NCBI RefSeq assembly: GCF_009664855.1
Contig: NZ_CP045928.1
Coordinates: 3,637,186 to 3,701,185, forward strand
Source of the DNA: Flavobacterium sp. SLB02
Lineage (GTDB): Bacteria > Bacteroidota > Bacteroidia > Flavobacteriales > Flavobacteriaceae
Direction: 5' to 3'
DNA: 64,000 nucleotides
Below are positions 53,275-61,503 of the stretch, piece by piece (position 1 is the first letter of the stretch; each line of letters starts with the position of its first letter). Made by a program: the position numbers and the translations under genes. The notes beneath the pieces were generated by a model. It searched no databases, was not told where the DNA came from, and saw only the letters and a list, made by a program, of their open reading frames with translations.

Positions 53275-54174
53275 TTAATTCTTACTCATTTTTTCTTCAA
53301 GAAGATTTAGATATGACAATGCAAATGATGCTGAACATACCAACTCAGAAGCTGTTTTCTTATCTATTTGCTTTTCAGTCTTACCAGTGTGAGCTAGAGA
53401 ATTTCTATAAGCTCTCAACCTGTTTAAATTACCTCTAATGAAGTCTGGAATTTTAGGAAAATTATTGTAATGTGCTATTAAAGGAAGTAAAATATTTAAC
53501 TGATAACTATAAGTCGCACCACTACTTAAAAAATCTTCAACCCTATCTTTAGCCGCAAATTCTGAAAAGTATCTTGTCATAATATTATTTAATGTAGACT
53601 CGACGGATACATTTGATGGAATTACACATCCATTATAATCTTTTAATGTAAAAGACTCAACAGCATTAATAAGATTTTCCCAAATCTGATTATCATCCGA
53701 TTTTTCAGCCCAGTTAATTTGTATTGCAACTGGAGTTTCTTCTGCGGTCTCACCAAATGGACGACCATATAAATTGATAATATTGGGAATATAATGCCTA
53801 GGAGGAGTGTTCCCGTGTAATTCAACTGGAAATAAACCAGTTCCATTTGGAGTATAGCTAGTTTGTAAAATTTTTGATTGCTTAGGGATTCCAATCTGTT
53901 CTAAATCTAAATTAAAAATTTCATTTGGCTTCATAAAAATTCTTAAACTTGTAGTAAAACCTCCAACTATTGCATAGGTGTATGAAGGAACATCCCATTC
54001 GAAATGCCTTAATAATAAAGCCCACCAGTCAAGATTTGTTTCACATTTGGGGCACTTGATTTTTATTTTATGAAAATAATTGGATAAATTTTCTTGCGTA
54101 ATTGGGAATGAAATAGCTTTACATTCTGGACACGGAGTTTGATATATTTCTGTATGTAATAAATCGTATTTCAT
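53275..54174 (-). CDS. Zinc-ribbon plus HEPN-like protein, candidate defence component
   Basis: The 299-residue protein starts with a zinc ribbon (Cys15-x2-Cys18 in CPEC and Cys41-x2-Cys44 in CPKC). The C-terminal 100 residues are helical and contain RAYRNSLAHTGK, where Arg257-x4-His262 fits the HEPN RNase motif Rx4-6H. The middle part is beta-rich and unrecognised. HEPN proteins act as RNases in toxin-antitoxin and abortive-infection systems, though some HEPN domains are non-catalytic. It is the first gene of the three-gene minus-strand operon, and its upstream region holds the phased GTTCA array. Confidence 0.6.
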   Translation of the reverse strand: MKYDLLHTEIYQTPCPECKAISFPITQENLSNYFHKIKIKCPKCETNLDWWALLLRHFEWDVPSYTYAIVGGFTTSLRIFMKPNEIFNLDLEQIGIPKQSKILQTSYTPNGTGLFPVELHGNTPPRHYIPNIINLYGRPFGETAEETPVAIQINWAEKSDDNQIWENLINAVESFTLKDYNGCVIPSNVSVESTLNNIMTRYFSEFAAKDRVEDFLSSGATYSYQLNILLPLIAHYNNFPKIPDFIRGNLNRLRAYRNSLAHTGKTEKQIDKKTASELVCSASFALSYLNLLEEKMSKN

Positions 54175-54293
54175 TTGTTGATAATTGCTGTACTTCTAAA
54201 ATTAAGATTAATTGTTCTAGATTTATAGTATAAAAATGTAAGGTTTTATCCTTTTGCTAATATATACTATTTTCCCACACTTATGAAGTTTTC

Positions 54294-54428
54294 GTTCATT
54301 GTGTTCATTTTTAAAAGTCTGAACATAATAAACATGGACAATTTTAATATCAGCCAATATCTATCCCTTTTTCTGTTCATGGTGTTCATAATGTTCATGC
54401 TAAAAACGTGAACAACGTGAAAATGAAC
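54294..54428. repeat. Phased GTTCA/TGAAC array A
   Basis: GTTCAT occurs at 54294 and 54303 (9 bp apart), then at 54375, 54384 and 54393 (9-bp steps). Inverted TGAAC/TGAAA occurs at 54409 and 54418, with a further TGAAC at 54424. The right part contains TGAACAACGTGAA, which is identical in array B. It lies between the end of the RepA-like gene and the start of the HEPN operon. It looks like a multi-site binding region for a replication, recombination or regulatory protein. Confidence 0.7.
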
Positions 54429-54429
54429 A

Positions 54430-55464
54430 CTATTTTTTTAGATATTTGTTTACGACTCCTAGAGATATACATAATTCTGTAGCAATTTGTCTTTGTGTTT
54501 TACCAGATACTGATAATTCTTTAACCTTACCAATTATATTCTCTTTGTCCGTTTTCTTAAATTCTTTCAGATGAGTTCGTTCTTCAGCGTAATTTACAAA
54601 CTCAAATTCCAGAAAATTTTCAGGCTTTGAAATTTGACAAACACAGACATTTTCAGAATCATAAATTTGTTCCGTGTTTCGCTGTTTTAACTGCTTTAAG
54701 TATCGTAAACTTGAATCTGAAGAACTTTGCCCAATTGCGAATGCGCTATCGCAAAAATTACTCAACATTTTACTTCCTGCTATATCATTAATAGTTAAAG
54801 GTTTTGACAAATCTCTCTTAGGTGTATGACCAAGAACTAATATTGATAATTCATGTTTATTTTTTAATGCTTTCAATTGTTTCATTAATGGCAAGGCATC
54901 CTTAGCAGACTCATTTCCATTTTTAAGAAAAGTAATATTATCTATGATAATTATTTTTGCACCTGTTGAAATAATTGAATGTTCTAAAGAATCACAAAGA
55001 TAATCTTCAAAATCCTTACCATCTGGCACTTCAGCATCACTATTAATTTCTATTCTTATAAAATTGTCATCGAAATCATAATGCTCGCTATAGTCTTTAG
55101 AATATCTATTTTCAAATTGCTTTAATGAAAGTTCGAAATCAAAATATAAAATAGCCTGTTTTGGTGAATCTAATTTGAAAGGCACTATTGATTCATTCTT
55201 ACTTATACTATTTCCAATCTGAACAGCCAGAATAGATTTCCCCAAATTTGTATCTGCAAAAAGAATACATAATTCGCCTTCAAACCAGAATTCGCCAAAA
55301 AGCATTTTTGGAACTGGTTTACTTTTAGCCTCTTCCATCCATTGGGTAGCAGATTTAATAGTGAATAATCCAATATTCTCATTTAGCCCTCTTGAAACCT
55401 TTTCAATCACAGCCATATCACTTGTATTAGCACATATTTCCACATCGTTATACAGATTTATCAT
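54430..55464 (-). CDS. RepA/RecA-like P-loop ATPase of a mobile element
   Basis: The 344-residue protein has the RecA-like core of RepA-type helicases and mobilisation ATPases: Walker A ADTNLGKS (Lys76), the ILYFDFELS strand with a catalytic Glu, Walker B IIIIDN (Asp175), and LVLGHTPKRD. The C-terminal 45 residues form a helix-turn-helix (GKTQRQIATELCISLGVVNKYLKK region). It likely unwinds or remodels DNA during replication or transfer of the element. It follows a small AlpA-like HTH gene by 3 bases, an arrangement usual in Bacteroidota integrative elements. Confidence 0.82.
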   Translation of the reverse strand: MINLYNDVEICANTSDMAVIEKVSRGLNENIGLFTIKSATQWMEEAKSKPVPKMLFGEFWFEGELCILFADTNLGKSILAVQIGNSISKNESIVPFKLDSPKQAILYFDFELSLKQFENRYSKDYSEHYDFDDNFIRIEINSDAEVPDGKDFEDYLCDSLEHSIISTGAKIIIIDNITFLKNGNESAKDALPLMKQLKALKNKHELSILVLGHTPKRDLSKPLTINDIAGSKMLSNFCDSAFAIGQSSSDSSLRYLKQLKQRNTEQIYDSENVCVCQISKPENFLEFEFVNYAEERTHLKEFKKTDKENIIGKVKELSVSGKTQRQIATELCISLGVVNKYLKK

Positions 55465-55467
55465 GAC

Positions 55468-55743
55468 TTATGAATTAATAGGTTTAACGGCTTCTAATAC
55501 TTCGTGACGCTTATAATAAATACGATTTCCAATACCGTAACTTTTTAATTTTCCACTTTTAGTATGTTTCCATAGACTTGTCTTATTAAAAGAAAGAAGT
55601 TCACATACCTCATCTCTTGTTAATAACACATTTTCAGCGTTCATTTTTTCTGGGGCTTTTTCAAACATTAATACTTTTAATGCTTCTGCTAGTTGTTCAA
55701 TTGTAATACCGTTTAATAAGATTTGATTATTCATTTTTATCAT
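55468..55743 (-). CDS. Small HTH protein (AlpA/excisionase-like)
   Basis: The 91-residue protein has a winged helix-turn-helix of the AlpA/MerR/excisionase type in its C-terminal half: LLTRDEVCELLSFNKTSLWK, then SGKLKSYGIGNRIYYKRHEV. Such proteins act as excisionases or regulators on integrative elements. ATG 55743 and ATG 55734 are both possible. It is translated together with the downstream ATPase (3-base gap). Upstream lies a TTAGGG..CCCTAA inverted motif at about 55770-55793. Confidence 0.82.
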   Translation of the reverse strand: MIKMNNQILLNGITIEQLAEALKVLMFEKAPEKMNAENVLLTRDEVCELLSFNKTSLWKHTKSGKLKSYGIGNRIYYKRHEVLEAVKPINS

Positions 55744-55856
55744 GTTTAAGATTATGATGCAAATGAAGATTAGGGTATTTTTAGGGATTCCCTAATTCGC
55801 ATAATCAAAATAAATAAAATTACTAACACATTGATTTACAAGACTTAAATACAATA

Positions 55857-55883
55857 AAAAAACCACTTTAAATTAAAGTGGCT
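55857..55883 (-). terminator. Rho-independent terminator of the XRE gene
   Basis: CCACTTTA (55863-55870) and TAAAGTGG (55874-55881) form the stem, and the minus strand continues into TTTTTT. It separates the XRE gene from the AlpA-RepA operon. Confidence 0.82.
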
Positions 55884-55909
55884 TTACGTTTATGTTTTAA
55901 ATCAAAAAA

Positions 55910-56182
55910 TTATTTATTCAAAAATGGTGGTAATTCAAAATTAAATAACTCCTGCAATGGTACTTCTAAAGTACGGGCAATTTTAAATATAGTACTAATA
56001 GTAGGATTTATTCTGACTGTCTCGATTCTAGCAATTTGAGATAATGTTAATTCGGAACGATAAGCGAGTTCTTCTTGTGAAATCCCCTTTTCAGAGCGTA
56101 TTTCCTTAAGTCGCTTGGCAAGCAACTGTAAACCTTCTTGGTCGAAGATTAATTTTCGGGTTTTAGTTTCATCTTTTTTCAC
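55910..56182 (-). CDS. XRE family transcriptional regulator
   Basis: The 90-residue protein has a Cro/C1-type helix-turn-helix at about residues 15-70 (LKEIRSEKGISQEELAYRSE, LSQIARIETVRINPTISTIF). It likely represses genes of the element. It is divergent from a lipoprotein gene, and the space between holds a perfect 20-bp palindrome (56216-56235) suited to a dimeric repressor. It has its own terminator. Confidence 0.9.
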   Translation of the reverse strand: MKKDETKTRKLIFDQEGLQLLAKRLKEIRSEKGISQEELAYRSELTLSQIARIETVRINPTISTIFKIARTLEVPLQELFNFELPPFLNK

Positions 56183-56215
56183 TTCATCAAAATGAAGATA
56201 TAAATAATAAAATCA

Positions 56216-56235
56216 TTATAGCACTTGTGCTATAA
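56216..56235. promoter_or_regulatory. Perfect palindromic operator
   Basis: TTATAGCAC-TT-GTGCTATAA is a perfect inverted repeat 34 bases before the XRE start. A TATATTTG -7 box for the plus strand starts 5 bases after it (56240-56247). It is a likely binding site for the XRE protein controlling both directions. Confidence 0.7.
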
Positions 56236-56239
56236 TTTA

Positions 56240-56247
56240 TATATTTG
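56240..56247 (+). promoter_or_regulatory. Flavobacterial -7 box for the lipoprotein gene
   Basis: TATATTTG fits TAnnTTTG, and the adjacent palindrome would cover the promoter upstream half. Confidence 0.5.
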
Positions 56248-56340
56248 CCATACAATAAGAAATAATGTTCACTTTAAAAACCAAAAACACAAATGAGAAA
56301 AGTATTTTTCCTAGAAAGAAACCCAAAACTAGATTACAAA

Positions 56341-56871
56341 ATGTTTTATAGATTTTTATTAATACTGATAGTTTCAATTCTATCGGTTAGTTGTAACGAC
56401 TATCCAGCTGACCTAAAACTCAAGAAAAAAGCAAATGATTTACGATATGATAAATTATCTGTTCAGGCAGACACATCAAAAACCACCAATGATTTTGAGA
56501 AATTATTAAATGATTATACCGAATTGAGTAACGATATAACAAGTTTTAACGGTGACTGTCAAAAAAGAGGAATTAGAAATAGGGATAAACACATTCATGA
56601 GGTTCTAAAAGAAATAGCACATTGCAAACAAGTATTGGCTACAGCCAGCCGATATGATTATGATTCATCATCAACATCATCAAACAGCAGTTCTTACTCG
56701 TCAAGCAAAACATGCTCATGGTGCGGAAAATCTTTCAGTGGAGAGCACTATACTCATTTAGGCAAAATGTCAGATTGCTATAGAACAAATTCCACAACAT
56801 CAATAGGATATTATTGCTCACAGAAATGTTGCAGTGAAGCCCGTAGAAGCTCATGTCCTACGTGTAGATAA
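56341..56871 (+). CDS. Lipoprotein with C-terminal Cys/His cluster, function unknown
   Basis: The 176-residue product from ATG 56341 has a lipoprotein signal (LIVSILSVSC, Cys about 18), a helical region (about 25-110), a Ser-rich linker and a compact C-terminal cluster of cysteines: CSWCGKSF, SDCYR, YYCSQKCCSE, CPTC. The CxxC pairs look like a zinc ribbon, which is unusual for an exported lipoprotein, where cysteines would normally be oxidised to disulphides. The frame is open from 56293, but the later ATG gives the proper signal. It is divergent from the XRE regulator. Confidence 0.65.
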   Translation: MFYRFLLILIVSILSVSCNDYPADLKLKKKANDLRYDKLSVQADTSKTTNDFEKLLNDYTELSNDITSFNGDCQKRGIRNRDKHIHEVLKEIAHCKQVLATASRYDYDSSSTSSNSSSYSSSKTCSWCGKSFSGEHYTHLGKMSDCYRTNSTTSIGYYCSQKCCSEARRSSCPTCR

Positions 56872-56900
56872 TCTTAAAACGTTAAATGTTTGATATGCTT

Positions 56901-56931
56901 AAACCATCCTTTTAGGGTGGTTTTTGCTTTT
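56901..56931 (+). terminator. Rho-independent terminator
   Basis: AAACCATCC and GGGTGGTTT (with one terminal mismatch), followed by T, 30 bases after the lipoprotein stop. Confidence 0.8.
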
Positions 56932-57359
56932 AAGGGGTATTTTTTACAGGAAAAATAGTTGTATTATAATTCTAAAAGAGCACGTATCCTACTTATGAGA
57001 CAATCCGTGCTATCCCCCGAATATCCCTGCCTTATGCCCCCTCCCGCCTTATCTTTTATGATAAAATAACCAAGATTTTTAATCTGGTTACCTTTCTTAT
57101 ATTACACAAAATACATCTAATTCATAAGCTCTTATGATACTGTGAACAGATTATTAGATATATTTTCAGGATTTCGGCATAATTGTCTCACTTTGACACA
57201 GAAATTATCCAGTCCAAAAAAAAATATTTTTCAAAAAAAGTCCCAATAAGCTACACTTTGAAGAATTTGTTAGTATTTATTATACAGATGCTTGATTAAA
57301 ACCCTTGTATGGAGTTCTTGCATCTAAATAACAAAAAATAAATAGGAACAGATTAAAAT
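56932..57359. other. Non-coding region upstream of the Rep-like gene, candidate origin
   Basis: No gene is seen. The stretch 57006-57052 is unusually C-rich for this island and pyrimidine-biased (tatcccccgaatatccctgc, then a GCCTTAT direct repeat at about 57030 and 57047). It is followed by a hairpin TAACC(A)AGATT-TTT-AATCTGGTTA at about 57067-57090. TGAGACAAT (56996-57004) and ATTGTCTCA (57182-57190) are perfect 9-bp inverted repeats around it. This organisation directly before a HUH-type gene would suit a nicking origin. Confidence 0.45.
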
Positions 57360-57986
57360 ATGAAATATGAAAATATAATAGAATTTAAAAATACTACCAA
57401 AGCCAGTAAAAGTAAAATATATAGATTTTACAATAAGAATGAAGATTTATTTTCAGCCACTATGCTAAAAAATGGAAAGAGGTTATTTCCAATAGACCAC
57501 GCACGCTATTTTGACAGTGAGGTAATGTTTGATGAAAATAAGATTCTCAGACAGGAAAACCAGTCTATGAGAAATTTAATTGAATGTCTGGAGGATAAAG
57601 ACAGCCTGCAATCTACTTTTTGGCAGATGCATTGGAGTTTCTTCTTTACTGTTGCCTACAAATTAGACCGTAAAAAGAACAGCTGTTTTAAGCAAATGCA
57701 CGGGCTTTATGATTATTTGGTTGAAAAATACGGTAACACAACAGATTTAAGAATCTTCTTCACTACTGAACCGTTTACCAACCGAAAAGGATATCATAAC
57801 CATTTTGTAATATATATTGAGGATAAGAAACTACATAAGGAAATTGTAACCGATATTCAAGCATATTTCAGCTACGATAGAATTGATGTGAGCCAATATG
57901 ATAAATATAAAGCAGGATTGTTTTATATGTCTAAAGATGGTCTAAACGGGGAAGACTGGGATTTTATCAATACCATCAAAAAATAA
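57360..57986 (+). CDS. Putative HUH-type Rep/nickase of a mobile element
   Basis: The 208-residue protein has an N-terminal HTH-like part (SKSKIYRFYNKNEDLFSATM) and a C-terminal part that resembles HUH endonucleases: a strand with RIFFTTEP, then GYHNHFVIYI (His146, His148), then YDKYKAGLFYMSK with candidate catalytic tyrosines (Tyr180, 183, 189). The His pair is HNH instead of His-hydrophobic-His, so assignment is tentative. It would nick the element's DNA to start replication or transfer, and the C-rich hairpin region lies just upstream. A 48-codon gene follows after 6 bases. Confidence 0.5.
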   Translation: MKYENIIEFKNTTKASKSKIYRFYNKNEDLFSATMLKNGKRLFPIDHARYFDSEVMFDENKILRQENQSMRNLIECLEDKDSLQSTFWQMHWSFFFTVAYKLDRKKNSCFKQMHGLYDYLVEKYGNTTDLRIFFTTEPFTNRKGYHNHFVIYIEDKKLHKEIVTDIQAYFSYDRIDVSQYDKYKAGLFYMSKDGLNGEDWDFINTIKK

Positions 57987-57992
57987 GTAATC

Positions 57993-58139
57993 ATGAAAAT
58001 AAAGTTAACCTTATCTCAACTAAAAAAGATTCTAGAAAAAGAAGACCTAAAATTTCCAATAATTTTTAAACAGTCAAATTTTACACCCGAACAATTTCGT
58101 GAACTTTCAAAATTACTGCAATATAAAAATCGAAGCTAA
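57993..58139 (+). CDS. Small 48-residue protein after the Rep-like gene
   Basis: ATG 57993 to TAA 58139 encodes 48 residues: a helix (KLTLSQLKKILEKEDLKF), PIIFKQSNFT, and a second helix (PEQFRELSKLLQYKNRS). It is basic and soluble, starts 6 bases after the Rep-like stop, and so is probably translated from the same mRNA. I do not recognise it. A small accessory DNA-binding or Rep-partner role is possible but unsupported. Confidence 0.5.
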   Translation: MKIKLTLSQLKKILEKEDLKFPIIFKQSNFTPEQFRELSKLLQYKNRS

Positions 58140-58148
58140 TTTTAAAAA

Positions 58149-58207
58149 GTTCATTTCGATATTTTATGTTCACAGTGTTCACGTTTCTATTTATGAACAA
58201 CGTGAAC
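58149..58207. repeat. Phased GTTCA/TGAAC array B
   Basis: GTTCAT at 58149, then GTTCAC at 58168 and 58177 (9 bp apart), then TGAAC at 58194 and 58203 (9 bp apart, inverted). TGAACAACGTGAA is identical to array A. It lies between the Rep-like operon and the integrase gene. Confidence 0.7.
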
Positions 58208-58226
58208 AAAAAATCTATAAATACTT

Positions 58227-58262
58227 AAAAGTTTCACTTCTAATAATAGTGAAACTTTTTAA
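58227..58262 (+). terminator. Perfect hairpin, terminator-like, AAAAGTTTCACT stem
   Basis: AAAAGTTTCACT (58227-58238) and AGTGAAACTTTT (58248-58259) form a 12-bp perfect stem ending in T. It may terminate the Rep-like transcript. The same AAAAGTTTCA / TGAAACTTTT arms recur at 58321-58330 and 58355-58364, so they may instead be integrase or regulator sites. Confidence 0.7.
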
Positions 58263-58398
58263 TTTAACTAAACCCCTATAAATAAAGGGCTGACAAAGAT
58301 TTGGTAATTCTTGCCTGTAAAAAAGTTTCACTTTTAATCATTTTTATTTGTTTTTGAAACTTTTTGTTTTTATTTTTACATTAATAAACAAGATAGCC

Positions 58399-58962
58399 AT
58401 GAGCCTAAAAAATTCTTCTACTACTAGCGATTATTTAAATTTTGATTCGACCCTGAACAAAGCAATAAAAATTATCAAAACCGATAAAAATTTCAAATTA
58501 GGCTTTTTGATTGTATTTGGAATAAATGCTGGATTAAGAATATCTGATATATTGGAATTGAAGCATGAAGATTTAGAAAACAATTCTATTTCTTTAGTTG
58601 AATCAAAAACGAACAAAAAGAGAGTTATCAGATTAAACGATAATATTAAAAATGCTTATATTTTACTAAAAGAAAGATGTCCAGAAACTACAGGATATGT
58701 ATTTACTTCAAACCAAAATACAGTTTTTAGCTCTCAATATGTTAATCGTAAATTAAAAGAAATCTTAGGTTCTAAAAATCTAGCAATTTCTACTCACAGT
58801 CTTAGAAAAACTTTTGGTCGCCAAGTATGGTCAAACAATAATGAGACAGATAAAGCCCTTTTATACCTCAGCGAGCTATTTAACCATTCATCACCAGCAA
58901 TTACCAAAAGATATCTAGGAATTAGACAAGAGGAATTAGATGATATTTATATGAATTTGTAA
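58399..58962 (+). CDS. Tyrosine recombinase/integrase, single-domain
   Basis: The 187-residue protein is a bare tyrosine recombinase catalytic domain with all active-site residues: Arg47 (GLRISD), Lys70 (ESKTNKK), His133-x2-Arg136 (THSLRKTF), His163 (FNHSS) and nucleophile Tyr172 (KRYLG). The N-terminal arm-binding and core-binding domains of larger integrases are missing; only about 20 residues precede the fold. It likely integrates and excises the element or acts as a resolvase. ATG 58399 is chosen over the open frame from 58348, which is hydrophobic leader over repeat sequence. Confidence 0.88.
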   Translation: MSLKNSSTTSDYLNFDSTLNKAIKIIKTDKNFKLGFLIVFGINAGLRISDILELKHEDLENNSISLVESKTNKKRVIRLNDNIKNAYILLKERCPETTGYVFTSNQNTVFSSQYVNRKLKEILGSKNLAISTHSLRKTFGRQVWSNNNETDKALLYLSELFNHSSPAITKRYLGIRQEELDDIYMNL

Positions 58963-59004
58963 GGCTATTCAATAAAAATATATACTTTTACTAAAAAAGT
59001 AAAT

Positions 59005-61500
59005 TTGAATAGTTATAAGCTTTACGATAAAAAGATATTTTGGATAATTAGAGAAAAGAAAAGACAAATTAAATTAAGATTTAATATCTTTAAATTTCAA
59101 ACAACTCAAAAATTTGATTTCGAGAAAGAAAATCTTTCATATAGTCGTTTTTATTTATTTGCATTTTTAAAGAATATCACCCGTGCAATTATTTATGTAG
59201 TATTCTTATTTACAGTTGAGTATTTTACACAATTACTTTATAATAAAAATGCTTCTTTCCTTCCCATAGAAGTTACAAAAATTATTACATTAGTACCAAA
59301 GCCATCTTATCCAGATAGCAACGACTCTGTTACTCAATTCATTTCATTAATTGCTAGCGTATCTGGTGTATTACTTGCATTATTTTATCCAATTTTAGCT
59401 ACTATTGCAAGTACAGGATATGCAAAAGTCAATTCAAGCATTAGAAACTTAATTTTCATAGAGCCTGTTACTCAAAACTATCTAAGAAAATTAGCATTTT
59501 TAACTTCTTATTCAATACTAACTCTTTTATTAATAACATTTGGTTATACTCCTGGAAACCTTGTTCTTTTAGTTCTTCTTTTTCTAAGTTTAATCAGCCT
59601 ATTTTCTCTATTAAGATTAGGAGCTGGAGTTTACAATCTATTTGAACCTGATACATTATTAAATATCGTTAACAAAGATATTAGAGAAAACATCAAAAAC
59701 GCAACTATTAAAAGCGTCTATTGGAACAACCCAAGCTTTCAAAATCATTTTAGAGGAAAAGCTGAAAAAAACATTGATAAGATAAGACTAATTATTGAGT
59801 TAAGTTTTGATGCTGTATTAATAAACAAACAGTCATTTTTAAATACAATTTCACAAACATATTCACTCTTAAATTATTATTCTTTACAAAAAAGCAAGAT
59901 ACCTGTAAAAAGCAAATGGTTCAAAAACAAAGATTACCACAGGTCATTTTTTGAAACTAATGACCATATAAGGCAAACATCCATTAACACCAAAACTTAT
60001 GTTCAAAGTACAGTTGATGCAAATCTTTTGTGGTTTGAAGAAGAAATTTTTGAAATATTAAATGAGCTCGGCAAAAAACTAATTAAAACTTCAAATTATG
60101 AAATAACAAGTGAGTATCTATTAAAATCAATGAATACTCTTCAATTTTATGGTTATAAATTTGAATTTAAGCCTGCTTACAAATTACTCAGCGAAAATTT
60201 ATTTGTTGCCAAAAATTCATTTTTAAAAATTAAACACAATTCATACAAAGAATCTAAGGCTAATTTCATATTAGCTGAAACTTTTGTGCGCTCACTGGCA
60301 AATTTTCAAATTTCCTTTTTTAATGCTATAGAAGAGCTAACTGTCGAAAATTTTAACAACGAGATTATAAAGATTAATTGGAGTAAAAAAGAATCTATAT
60401 ATGAATCAAAACTTCCAAAGCATTTATATTCTCATCTAGAGAAGTATCACAGTAATATAGAAAATGAAATTGCTATTGAAGGCAAAAAAATAACACCAGA
60501 TTGGTATATAATTCAACATTGCACAGCCGAATATCTAATTTTGATTGAAAAAGAATTCACACAAGCACTAAGTCAACTAGATAAATTCGTTAATCCACTA
60601 ATCGATAAATCTAAAGAAAAAAAGGATTTTTTAACAGTATCTTTTCTTTGCCACTTAGCATTGGAGTCAACAAGCAAAATTGAATTTCGAATTAGTAGAA
60701 TAGCAACATTAGTTGATAGTTTTGATAGAAATAATTTATATAAAGGAAATTTTCGTTGGAGCAAAATTGACATTCCTAAATTTAAAGAAAAACTATATTC
60801 AGTAAGAGAGGCAATAATATTTGAAACGAGTAATAATATTGAAAAAATATGCAGTGTAAATTGGGATGAAGAGTACCCTGATATATTTGGTCGTTCATTT
60901 TCAATTTTATCAGAAGAATTAAATAATTGCCTGTATGAAAAAGATTTAACAAAATTTAAAAATCTTTTTACACCATTTTTAAAAAGCTCGTTAACAGCTT
61001 TTTACTCCCTTAATTCTAGATACAAAGAGAAATACATTCATCCTTTAGCAATAGCTTACCAGATTCACATCGAATTGTTTCAAATTACGGGTCTCTGCTA
61101 TATATATACTGAATTAACAGGCATATCATTTTGGAACACAGCAATTGAAATTTGGAACGAAAATAATTTCTCTAAGACTGAAATCGAAATTTTTACTTCT
61201 TCTTATGCCTTTTATAAAAATGATAAGCTAGGTGTTGGACACAATTTCCATGAAAACAATAACCGTTCAAAGAATATTATCGAATTTGTTAACAGCAATC
61301 AAATTAACACAAATCATTTCAAAAAAAGTATAATATCAAAGTATCTTACAGACAATAGTTATAGAGAAAATGACTATGAAGAGATATTTTTAGAGTTTTA
61401 CCTTTTGACATTTATAGATGCAAAAGATAGCGCAATATATCTTTCCAAGGGAAATCAAAGAAACCTGTTCAATAAGATTTTACGCATCACAAAAGAATAA
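59005..61500 (+). CDS. Large membrane protein with four N-terminal helices, unknown (DUF2254-like layout)
   Basis: The 831-residue protein has a basic N-terminus, four predicted membrane helices (about 55-75, 110-135, 155-175, 185-205) and a 600-residue soluble, largely helical, probably cytoplasmic part. The layout resembles DUF2254-type membrane proteins, but I see no enzymatic motif. The only plausible start is TTG 59005, as no ATG occurs in frame near the N-terminus. Its stop is 3 bases before the ATG of the next gene, so the two are translationally coupled. A membrane-plus-soluble pair as island cargo suggests a conflict or abortive-infection system. This is inference. Confidence 0.68.
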   Translation: MNSYKLYDKKIFWIIREKKRQIKLRFNIFKFQTTQKFDFEKENLSYSRFYLFAFLKNITRAIIYVVFLFTVEYFTQLLYNKNASFLPIEVTKIITLVPKPSYPDSNDSVTQFISLIASVSGVLLALFYPILATIASTGYAKVNSSIRNLIFIEPVTQNYLRKLAFLTSYSILTLLLITFGYTPGNLVLLVLLFLSLISLFSLLRLGAGVYNLFEPDTLLNIVNKDIRENIKNATIKSVYWNNPSFQNHFRGKAEKNIDKIRLIIELSFDAVLINKQSFLNTISQTYSLLNYYSLQKSKIPVKSKWFKNKDYHRSFFETNDHIRQTSINTKTYVQSTVDANLLWFEEEIFEILNELGKKLIKTSNYEITSEYLLKSMNTLQFYGYKFEFKPAYKLLSENLFVAKNSFLKIKHNSYKESKANFILAETFVRSLANFQISFFNAIEELTVENFNNEIIKINWSKKESIYESKLPKHLYSHLEKYHSNIENEIAIEGKKITPDWYIIQHCTAEYLILIEKEFTQALSQLDKFVNPLIDKSKEKKDFLTVSFLCHLALESTSKIEFRISRIATLVDSFDRNNLYKGNFRWSKIDIPKFKEKLYSVREAIIFETSNNIEKICSVNWDEEYPDIFGRSFSILSEELNNCLYEKDLTKFKNLFTPFLKSSLTAFYSLNSRYKEKYIHPLAIAYQIHIELFQITGLCYIYTELTGISFWNTAIEIWNENNFSKTEIEIFTSSYAFYKNDKLGVGHNFHENNNRSKNIIEFVNSNQINTNHFKKSIISKYLTDNSYRENDYEEIFLEFYLLTFIDAKDSAIYLSKGNQRNLFNKILRITKE

Positions 61501-61503
61501 AGT

